Assembly: GCA_026193435.1 (NCBI GenBank)
Contig: JAPHUN010000194.1
Span: forward strand, 1 to 5,430
DNA from: Chlorobium sp.
Lineage (GTDB): Bacteria; Bacteroidota; Chlorobiia; Chlorobiales; Chlorobiaceae
Direction: 5' to 3'
Length of the DNA stretch: 5,430 nt
In this document: in pieces, positions 1-5,430 of the stretch
How the letters are laid out: each line of letters starts with the position of its first letter
Numbering within the stretch: position 1 is the stretch's first letter
Translations under genes and position numbers: made by a program
The notes under the pieces: generated by a model
What the model was told of the DNA's origin: nothing
Databases searched by the model: none
The model's input: only the letters and a program-made list of their open reading frames with translations

Positions 1-79
1 ATCAGACCTGATGACCTTATTATCCTGTTGAGTAACGGCAGTTTCAACGGATTAAAAACACGTTTAACCGAAAGTTTTC

Positions 80-93
<14 letters not shown>
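1..93 (+). CDS. mpl: C-terminal end of a Mur ligase family protein, probably Mpl (partial, 5' end outside window)
   Basis: Frame 1 is open from the first base to a TGA at 91-93 and encodes 30 residues. They contain LIILLSNGSFNGLKTRL, which resembles the conserved C-terminal 'D-ILVMSNGGFGGIHQKLL' segment of Mpl, the UDP-N-acetylmuramate:L-alanyl-gamma-D-glutamyl-meso-diaminopimelate ligase. In that family the enzyme attaches recycled murein tripeptide to UDP-MurNAc in the cytoplasm. MurC is the closest alternative, but its C-terminus usually has a G-AGNI type motif here instead of SNG-F. Only the tail of the third (C-terminal) ligase domain is visible, so the family call rests on one short motif. 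The reading frame itself looks genuine: hydrophobic strand, turn, then an amphipathic helix. No terminator is visible before the next gene on the same strand, so read-through into gap is possible. Confidence 0.6.
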
Positions 94-1175
<1,082 letters not shown>

Positions 1176-1203
1176 TCGGACAGTAGTACAACGTGATCGT
1201 TAC

Positions 1204-1233
1204 AAGAGGGTGAAGAATATCACCCTCTTTTTT
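1204..1233 (+). terminator. intrinsic terminator of gap
   Basis: A perfect 10-bp stem (AAGAGGGTGA at 1204-1213 with TCACCCTCTT at 1220-1229) closes a six-base loop and runs into six T residues at 1228-1233. It lies 28 bases after the gap stop codon, so it should end the gap transcript. Confidence 0.9.
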
Positions 1234-1305
1234 ATTTCTGAAAAATCTTCAGGAAATCCTCTCATTCATCCGCAGTACGTTGCAGACATACCGGTCGGCA
1301 CATAC

Positions 1306-1340
1306 CGCCCTGTGTAATATTCAAGTTAGTACACAGGGTG
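1306..1340. repeat. inverted repeat (stem-loop) in the gap/flavodoxin spacer
   Basis: CCCTGTGTA at 1308-1316 is the exact reverse complement of TACACAGGG at 1330-1338. Two more pairs (one G-T wobble) extend the stem to 11 bp, with a 13-base loop. No T-run follows on either strand, so it does not look like a normal terminator. Function is unknown; it could be part of a dispersed repeat or a protein-binding site. Confidence 0.6.
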
Positions 1341-1364
1341 ATCCGGCATCCATCAACGAAGAAA

Positions 1365-1385
1365 GTCAAAGGTCAAAAGTCAAAA
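1365..1385. repeat. tandem heptamer, three copies of GTCAAAR
   Basis: GTCAAAG (1365-1371), GTCAAAA (1372-1378) and GTCAAAA (1379-1385) follow each other without a gap. The tract lies in non-coding DNA between the stem-loop at 1306-1340 and the probable repeat relic after it. It is short enough to have arisen by slippage, and no function can be read from it. Confidence 0.6.
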
Positions 1386-1442
1386 AGAAGATTAAAAAGA
1401 GCTCTGAATTTTTTGATGGTGCTTCACTTACCTCGAAATAAA

Positions 1443-1530
1443 GGGGATGGATTCCAGTGTAAGACCTGAAATAGATGCTCAGATTTCCCGTCTCAGGCAC
1501 GGGAATGACAGAAAAGGAAAAGTTTCCCGT
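1443..1530. repeat. probable relic of a dispersed intergenic repeat (GGATGGATTCC ... CGGGAATGACA type)
   Basis: The segment runs from GGGGATGGATTCC at the left to a hairpin whose right arm reads ACGGGAATGACA. This is the layout of the small 'ATTCCCG / CGGGAATGACA' intergenic repeats common in many bacterial genomes. TTCCCGT (1485-1491) pairs with ACGGGAA (1499-1505) over 7 bp. A second TTTCCCGT at 1523-1530 could pair with the same central arm, so two alternative hairpins are possible. No open reading frame of note crosses it. Membership in a repeat family is inferred from its look, and the boundaries are approximate. Confidence 0.4.
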
Positions 1531-1597
1531 CCTTGTACGCACTTTTTTTCTTCCCTTGGTGAATTATTCTGATTACATCACATGAGTTCTTCGGCTG

Positions 1598-1626
1598 TTG
1601 AGATTTAGCATCTAATATGTTATACT
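1598..1626 (+). promoter_or_regulatory. sigma-70-type promoter of the flavodoxin/PCP_red gene
   Basis: TTGAGA at 1598-1603 and TATACT at 1621-1626 are separated by exactly 17 bases, and each matches consensus at 5 of 6 positions. Transcription should start near 1633 and give a leader of about 54 bases. That leader contains an 8-base palindrome, AAGCGCTT, at 1652-1659. This is the best promoter match in the window. Confidence 0.7.
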
Positions 1627-1686
1627 AACTCATTACATACTGAGGCGTTCCAAGCGCTTAGCCGCACAACCTTTGACAGAGAAATC

Positions 1687-2328
1687 ATGTCCAACTCTTC
1701 CCAGCAAATGAAAGCCATTATCCTTTATGATACACGCTCTTCAGGCGGGTCAACCGACAGATTTGTCGATGCGCTCGGCAAAAGTCTGGCGAAAACCGGA
1801 GCGTATGTTGAAAAAGGAAAATGCAGGGCGACCGCAGACTACAGTTTTCTTCAGGACTTTGACGTTGTTATCATGGGAGCTCCGGTCTATTACCTGCTGG
1901 TGTCTTCTGAGCTGCTCGGTTCGTTTTTTCAGAGTAACATCAAAAAATATCTGAGGAGAAAAAAAATCGCTCTTTTTCTCACCTGCGGCAGTCCCGAACC
2001 TATGGCGACCATGATGTATCTTCCTCAGCTCAAAATACACCTGGTCAGAAACAAAATCCTCGCCGAAAAGGTGTTTGCCCCCCAGGAACTTTCCGACATT
2101 CAGGCTATTGATGACTTTGTCAGAAACATAACACAGTCATACAGATCCGCCATACGAAACAGAAACAGCGAGCTTGTATGGACTGAAGACGCTCAGGAGC
2201 TGCTTGCACAGATACCTTCGTTTTTCCGTAACAGAATCAAAATCGCCGCTGAAGAGTACGCTGAAGAGATGGGATATGGAAAAATCACACCCACGGTGAT
2301 CGATGAGGCGAAAGCTGAACTTGAATGA
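1687..2328 (+). CDS. flavodoxin-like protein fused to a C-terminal PCP_red-type domain
   Basis: The product has 213 residues. Residues 8-150 look like a flavodoxin fold. A first strand, MKAIILYDT, leads into a Ser/Gly/Thr-rich loop (TRSSGGST, 16-23) where flavodoxins hold the FMN phosphate. DFDVVIMGAPVYY (57-69) matches the 'DYDAVVIGSPIYY' strand and aromatic flavin loop, and KKIALFLTCGSP (92-103) is the next core strand. This resembles HemG-like and flavodoxin-family oxidoreductases more than small electron-carrier flavodoxins. Residues 165-210, from W165 through A-ELLAQIPSFFR, E-YAEEMG and IT to EAKA, match the PCP_red domain found at the C-terminus of BchB/ChlB, a subunit of dark-operative protochlorophyllide reductase. 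Electron transfer or a tetrapyrrole-linked role is inferred; the substrate is unknown. The ATG at 1687 has AGAGAAA upstream, closely spaced. Met8 (1708) would also keep the whole fold but lacks a ribosome binding site. The gene stands alone, with its own promoter and a terminator shared with convergent dnaJ. Confidence 0.85.
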   Translation: MSNSSQQMKAIILYDTRSSGGSTDRFVDALGKSLAKTGAYVEKGKCRATADYSFLQDFDVVIMGAPVYYLLVSSELLGSFFQSNIKKYLRRKKIALFLTCGSPEPMATMMYLPQLKIHLVRNKILAEKVFAPQELSDIQAIDDFVRNITQSYRSAIRNRNSELVWTEDAQELLAQIPSFFRNRIKIAAEEYAEEMGYGKITPTVIDEAKAELE

Positions 2329-2335
2329 TTGACTG

Positions 2336-2377
2336 ATCAACAGAAAAAGCCCGGTTAACCGGGCTTTTTCTGTTGAT
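2336..2377. terminator. bidirectional intrinsic terminator, perfect 42-base palindrome
   Basis: Bases 2336-2356 are the exact reverse complement of 2357-2377, centred on GGTTAACC. With a TTAA loop the RNA hairpin has about 19 bp. Its GC-rich core CCCGG is flanked by A5 on the left and T5 on the right, so each strand shows a GC stem followed by a T-run. It begins 8 bases after the flavodoxin-gene stop and ends 13 bases before the dnaJ stop, so it can serve both convergent genes. Confidence 0.9.
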
Positions 2378-2389
2378 GCTGCTGAATTC

Positions 2390-3577
2390 TCATCCAAATA
2401 TATCCTTGGCTTTTTCAAAGAAACTTTTCTCATGATCGGTTTTTTCATCCGGAACAAGATGATCCGATTTCTTCATCTCTTTCAGAAGTTCCTTATCTCG
2501 ATGGGAAAGCTCCTTCGGAACATAGACATTGACCCTGACAAGATGATCTCCCCTGCCCGGTGACTTCAGATGACCAATGCCTTTGCCGTTGATCCTCAGC
2601 ATGGTGTTCGGCTGGGTTCCCTGAGGAATAGTCAGCTTCACACGTCCATCAAGCGTCGGCACCTCTACTTTTGTCCCGAGAATCATATCAGGATAACTGA
2701 CAGGCAGGTTATAGATAACGTCATTCCCTCTGCGGACGAACAGCTTGTGGGGCATCTCTTCGATAACCACGATCAGGTCCCCATTACCTCCGCCCCTCGG
2801 ACCGGCGTTGCCCTGTCCTCTCAACGTGAGATAGTTGCCTTCTTCCACCCCGGCAGGAATATTTACCTTTACCGTCGTTTCACCCTGTTTGATACCTTCC
2901 CCGTGACAGGAAGTACAACGCTCTTTTACAACCTTACCCTCTCCTCCACAGGTTGGGCAGGCGGTAATGTTGACAAACTGGCCGAACATCGTTTTTGAAG
3001 CCTGACGTACTTCTCCTGCCCCCTGACAGGTTGAACAGGTCTCGAGCTCACCGGTTTTTGAGCCTGTGCCCTGACAGACTTCACACGGTATCTGCTTTTT
3101 GATTTTAATCGTTTTTTCAACACCCTTCGAAATCTCTTCCAGAGAGAGTTTCAAACGAATTTTCAGGTCATTGCCCCGTACACCGGCTGATGACCTCGAC
3201 CGCCGGGCCCCTCCTCCGAAAACATCTTCAAATCCGAACGGCGAACCACCGCCCGCCCGTGCACCCCCGCCGAACATGTCACTGAATGCGCTGAAAATAT
3301 CGTTTATATCACCCGCGCCGGCACCATACGCGCCGCCCTGCGAAGAAGCTGAGGATCCTACGCCTGCGTGTCCGAACTGATCATAACGCCGCCGCTTGTC
3401 TTCATTACTCAGAACCTCATAGGCTTCGTTCACCTCTTTAAAATGCTCTTCAGCCTCGCTGTTATCCGGATTTTTATCCGGATGGTACTTCATGGCCAGC
3501 TTACGGTAGGCTTTTTTAATCTCATCTTTGGAAACCGATCGGGATACCCCGAGCACTTCATAGTAATCTCTCTTCAT
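2390..3577 (-). CDS. dnaJ: molecular chaperone DnaJ (Hsp40)
   Basis: This is a complete class I J-protein of 395 residues. In this family DnaJ binds unfolded clients and stimulates the DnaK ATPase in the cytoplasm. The J domain covers roughly residues 1-70, with YYEVLGV and the essential HPD at 32-34. A Gly/Phe-rich linker (about 71-126) includes [16 protein letters not shown]. All four CxxCxGxG zinc-binding repeats are intact at 165-172 (CEVCQGTG), 181-188, 207-214 and 221-228. The C-terminal client-binding and dimerisation region follows, with [12 protein letters not shown] and [14 protein letters not shown]. The start [10 protein letters not shown] fits the family, and an in-frame TGA lies only three codons upstream, so no earlier start exists. 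Ribosome binding is odd: the nearest purine run, GAG, abuts the ATG. It is the last gene of hrcA-grpE-dnaJ, 47 bases after grpE, and ends at the shared palindromic terminator. Confidence 0.98.
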   Translation of the reverse strand: MKRDYYEVLGVSRSVSKDEIKKAYRKLAMKYHPDKNPDNSEAEEHFKEVNEAYEVLSNEDKRRRYDQFGHAGVGSSASSQGGAYGAGAGDINDIFSAFSDMFGGGARAGGGSPFGFEDVFGGGARRSRSSAGVRGNDLKIRLKLSLEEISKGVEKTIKIKKQIPCEVCQGTGSKTGELETCSTCQGAGEVRQASKTMFGQFVNITACPTCGGEGKVVKERCTSCHGEGIKQGETTVKVNIPAGVEEGNYLTLRGQGNAGPRGGGNGDLIVVIEEMPHKLFVRRGNDVIYNLPVSYPDMILGTKVEVPTLDGRVKLTIPQGTQPNTMLRINGKGIGHLKSPGRGDHLVRVNVYVPKELSHRDKELLKEMKKSDHLVPDEKTDHEKSFFEKAKDIFG

Positions 3578-3624
3578 CTCGTATCAACTATTTCAACTGT
3601 TTCTTGTAATAAACTACTGCGGTC

Positions 3625-4191
3625 TTATTTTGCCACAACAACTTTCGTGTGGCGAAGAACCCTGTCACCCAGAACATAGCCGTCCTGAAAAACTTCAACA
3701 ACCGTTTCCGGCTCGACATCCGGATACTCAACCTGCGTGACAGCTTCGTGGAGGTTGACATCCATCTTCTTTCCTAAAGCATCGATTCTGGTGACCCCTT
3801 TATCCTCAAGCCACCTGACAAGATTTTTCTTCAGCAGCTCTGCACCGTCAACATATGGACGGGCATCTTCTGTCTTTTCAAGCAGTTCAGGAGCATGCTC
3901 GACAATACGAACAACATCATCGACAAACGGAAGCAGTTCCCTGATGATAGTTTCCAGAGTGCGGCTGCCCGCCATCCGCGCTTCCCGCTCTTTTTGTCTG
4001 CGGAAATTTTCAAATTCAGCCGCCTTGCGCAACAACTCTTCACGCAATTTATCGGTCTGCTCTCTTGCGCCGATCAGCTCATTTTCAAGTTCTTCAATCT
4101 TTTGGTCGAGAGCCTCAGGCTCTCTGCCGGACTCTTCCCCTGCTCTCTTCTCTTTCTGTTCTGCTTTATGATGTGACGTCTTCTTTGTCAT
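3625..4191 (-). CDS. grpE: nucleotide exchange factor GrpE
   Basis: The product has 188 residues, normal for the family. GrpE dimers release ADP from DnaK and so reset the chaperone cycle run with DnaJ. A charged, disordered N-terminus (1-28) precedes a long heptad-rich helix at about 29-75 (IEELENELIGAREQTDKLR, then AAEFENFRRQKERE), the paired-helix stalk of GrpE. A helical bundle follows (ELLPFVDDVVRIVEH), then the C-terminal beta domain with the GrpE signature: MDVNLHEAV at 143-151 and GYVLGDRVLRHTKVVVAK at the end. The ATG at 4191 is chosen because MTKKTSHHKAEQKEK is a typical GrpE N-terminus and lies beyond the end of hrcA. An in-frame ATG at 4335 would add 48 unconserved residues and overlap hrcA by 92 bases. 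Only a weak GGA lies close upstream, so translation may depend on the operon context. It lies between hrcA and dnaJ. Confidence 0.97.
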   Translation of the reverse strand: MTKKTSHHKAEQKEKRAGEESGREPEALDQKIEELENELIGAREQTDKLREELLRKAAEFENFRRQKEREARMAGSRTLETIIRELLPFVDDVVRIVEHAPELLEKTEDARPYVDGAELLKKNLVRWLEDKGVTRIDALGKKMDVNLHEAVTQVEYPDVEPETVVEVFQDGYVLGDRVLRHTKVVVAK

Positions 4192-4243
4192 AATCCAGTT
4201 ACACTTGTTTTTATTTGAAAGTATACCGTTATAGCATTTCACG

Positions 4244-5302
4244 CTATGATAATGAGTGCGACAATCTGTCAGCCATATAGTTAACGAGCCTGACAACGCG
4301 CTCGTAATCCATTCTTTTCGGGCCAAGCACTCCAAGACGGCCTATGGTGTTGCCAACATAGTAAGGTGTTGTCACCACGGTAAAGTCTTCAGCGGTAGTT
4401 GCTCTGTTCTCCCTCCCTATCGAGATGCTTACATCCATTCCCGAAGAGGTCACCGGTTTTACCCTGCCCTCTTTTTCAAGAAGCTCAACCATGCGGTTTT
4501 TGTCCTCTATCATACACACGAGATCCCGCACTTTCTGCGGCTGATCAAATTCCGGCTGATTAACGATATGTTCCGCTCCTGCTATGTAGAGCCGTTCAAG
4601 AACCGGTGTATCGTCAAAAAGATTGTCTGCCGACCCGACAATCATGTTCAAAAGCTCCCTGTCCTTATCACAGTCGGCCAGACGACGGCTGATGGAGTTA
4701 CGGATTTCACGAAGCGTCAACCCTGAAAGCCTCTGGTTAAGCAGTTCGATAACGTTATCAATCTGCTGACGGGACACCTCAAGAGAGAGCTCCATGACAA
4801 TTGTCCTGACAAAAAGAGACTGGATTGACAGAACAACCATGATCCTCGATGAACTCAACACCACCAGATCAAGACGCTCGAACAATGCATTAGAGAGCCT
4901 CGGAGAAATAACGACACTCAACTGCTGAGAGATACTCCCTAAAACCTTTGCGGCCGCCTGAAGGATATCCGCTGAATCTTTCGGATCGTACTTGAGCAGC
5001 CGGAAGTTACGGTCTATCCTGTTTATCTCCTCATCATCGATACCCTTCACCCTCATGATAAGATCCACATAGTATCGATAACCCTTGTCTGTCGGCACAC
5101 GACCTGCCGAGGTATGCGGCTGGCTGATATAGCCCGCATCCTCAAGGTCAGCCATGACATTTCTAATGGTTGCATCAGACAGGCCAAGATTATAATTCCT
5201 TGCAATATATCGTGAACCTACCGGTGATGCATTTATGACATAGGCCTGAATAATAATAGAGAGCACCTGACGTTCACGCTCCGACAAATCATGGAACATC
5301 AT
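4244..5302 (-). CDS. hrcA: heat-inducible transcription repressor HrcA
   Basis: The product has 352 residues, full length. HrcA represses heat-shock operons by binding CIRCE operators, and in the families studied its folding depends on GroEL. The N-terminal winged helix-turn-helix covers about residues 5-80: [33 protein letters not shown], then the wing [17 protein letters not shown] (64-80). The central GAF-like and dimerisation region runs from about 105 to 310. The C-terminal signature [27 protein letters not shown] (321-347) is intact. Two adjacent ATGs (5302 and 5299) could each start translation. Neither has a Shine-Dalgarno sequence, and a TATAAT hexamer overlaps the first. [14 protein letters not shown] matches the N-terminal length expected for this family, so 5302 is kept. 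It is the first gene of hrcA-grpE-dnaJ. Autoregulation is the family norm, but no CIRCE is visible here. Confidence 0.96.
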   Translation of the reverse strand: MMFHDLSERERQVLSIIIQAYVINASPVGSRYIARNYNLGLSDATIRNVMADLEDAGYISQPHTSAGRVPTDKGYRYYVDLIMRVKGIDDEEINRIDRNFRLLKYDPKDSADILQAAAKVLGSISQQLSVVISPRLSNALFERLDLVVLSSSRIMVVLSIQSLFVRTIVMELSLEVSRQQIDNVIELLNQRLSGLTLREIRNSISRRLADCDKDRELLNMIVGSADNLFDDTPVLERLYIAGAEHIVNQPEFDQPQKVRDLVCMIEDKNRMVELLEKEGRVKPVTSSGMDVSISIGRENRATTAEDFTVVTTPYYVGNTIGRLGVLGPKRMDYERVVRLVNYMADRLSHSLS

Positions 5303-5329
5303 TATAGAATACGCGCTAACAGCTGTTAG
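5301..5329 (-). promoter_or_regulatory. promoter-like element overlapping the hrcA start codon
   Basis: On the minus strand a consensus TATAAT (5306-5301) lies 17 bases after CTAACA (5329-5324), which matches the -35 consensus at 4 of 6 positions. Transcription from it would begin near 5295, inside the first codons of hrcA, so the annotated start could not be used. Either the element is coincidental, or translation begins further downstream (TTG codon 6 is one possibility). A second candidate of loose sigma-32 shape, CTTCAAT (5357-5351), 13 bases, then CATATTT (5337-5331), would start transcription near 5323 and keep the annotated start. Neither is certain. Confidence 0.3.
5316..5329. promoter_or_regulatory. 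14-base perfect palindrome upstream of hrcA, candidate operator
   Basis: CTAACAGCTGTTAG reads the same on both strands and lies 14 to 27 bases upstream of the hrcA ATG. It overlaps the -35 and spacer of the TATAAT-type promoter, or the expected start point of the sigma-32-like candidate. Its position suits a repressor site. It is not the CIRCE element (TTAGCACTC, nine bases, GAGTGCTAA): it has no nine-base spacer and shares only the TTAGC stub with CIRCE. That it binds a protein is inference. Confidence 0.4.
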
Positions 5330-5367
5330 TAAATATGAACCTGTTTAAAAATTGAAGCCAATTTATC

Positions 5368-5406
5368 AAAAAAAACAACCTGATACACCTATTAATTTCA
5401 TCAGGT
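5368..5406 (-). terminator. probable intrinsic terminator of a minus-strand gene entering from the right
   Basis: On the minus strand ACCTGAT (5406-5400) pairs with ATCAGGT (5384-5378) across a 15-base loop, followed by TG and eight T residues (5375-5368). The stem is short and the loop long, so strength is uncertain. A minus-strand TAA at 5414-5412 lies just before it and could end the upstream gene, but only about five codons of that gene are in the window. If real, the terminator separates hrcA from its upstream neighbour and makes hrcA the first gene of its operon. Confidence 0.45.
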
Positions 5407-5430
5407 GGTCCTTAGCCGCATACGTCAAAA

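Noticed and set aside
1176..1686. tRNA, CRISPR array or insertion sequence in the long spacer
   Set aside because: No cloverleaf, no regularly spaced repeat-spacer units, no transposase frame and no terminal repeats flanked by target duplications are visible.
3737..4171. Plus-strand open frame of 144 codons opposite grpE
   Set aside because: Its Ser-rich, low-complexity translation is the antisense of the charged GrpE helices; no start context or domain supports it.
4221..4247. Separate promoter or regulatory hairpin between hrcA and grpE
   Set aside because: A TATACT hexamer is present on the minus strand, but the position 17 bases upstream (CATAGC) is not a -35. The ATAGC/GCTAT hairpin is only 5 bp and overlaps the hrcA stop codon.
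4192..4335. Earlier in-frame ATG at 4335 as the grpE start
   Set aside because: It would overlap hrcA by 92 bases and add 48 unconserved residues; MTKKTSHHKAEQKEK at 4191 is a typical GrpE N-terminus.
5303..5430. CIRCE operator upstream of hrcA
   Set aside because: TTAGCGCGT on the minus strand resembles one CIRCE half-site, but no matching GAGTGCTAA-like half follows after nine bases.
5412..5430. 3' end of a further minus-strand gene ending in TAA at 5414-5412
   Set aside because: Only about five codons are in the window, too few to call. It is mentioned only as context for the adjacent terminator candidate.

Overview
This looks like a chromosomal core-gene window from a green sulfur bacterium (Chlorobiaceae) of moderate GC. 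Two things suggest this: the HrcA, GrpE and DnaJ sequences read as the Chlorobium type, and the second gene carries a C-terminal domain of the protochlorophyllide-reductase PCP_red type, which fits a bacteriochlorophyll-making organism. The assignment comes from recognising families, not from a database search.

Layout. Bases 1-93 hold the last 30 codons of a + strand Mur-ligase-like gene, probably mpl. A + strand type I glyceraldehyde-3-phosphate dehydrogenase gene (gap, 171-1175) follows and ends at a strong intrinsic terminator (1204-1233). A non-coding stretch of about 500 bases (1176-1686) comes next. It holds a stem-loop, a tandem heptamer, a probable dispersed repeat relic and, at its right end, a good sigma-70-type promoter (1598-1626). 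That promoter drives a 213-residue flavodoxin-like protein fused to a PCP_red-type domain (1687-2328). A perfect 42-base palindrome (2336-2377) lies between this gene and the convergent dnaJ and can terminate transcription from both sides.

The right half is a minus-strand heat-shock operon, hrcA (5302-4244), grpE (4191-3625) and dnaJ (3577-2390), with gaps of 52 and 47 bases. HrcA is the heat-shock repressor. GrpE is the nucleotide exchange factor, and DnaJ the J-domain co-chaperone, of DnaK. dnaK itself is not downstream, because the convergent flavodoxin gene sits there. No CIRCE operator is recognisable upstream of hrcA. A perfect 14-base palindrome lies there instead, between promoter-like elements, and a consensus TATAAT overlaps the start codon. 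At the right edge a minus-strand hairpin with a T-run suggests that another minus-strand gene ends just outside the window.

The window is mostly ordinary housekeeping sequence. The items most worth a second look are the flavodoxin/PCP_red fusion and the unusual control region of hrcA. I found no mobile element, CRISPR array, tRNA or rRNA.
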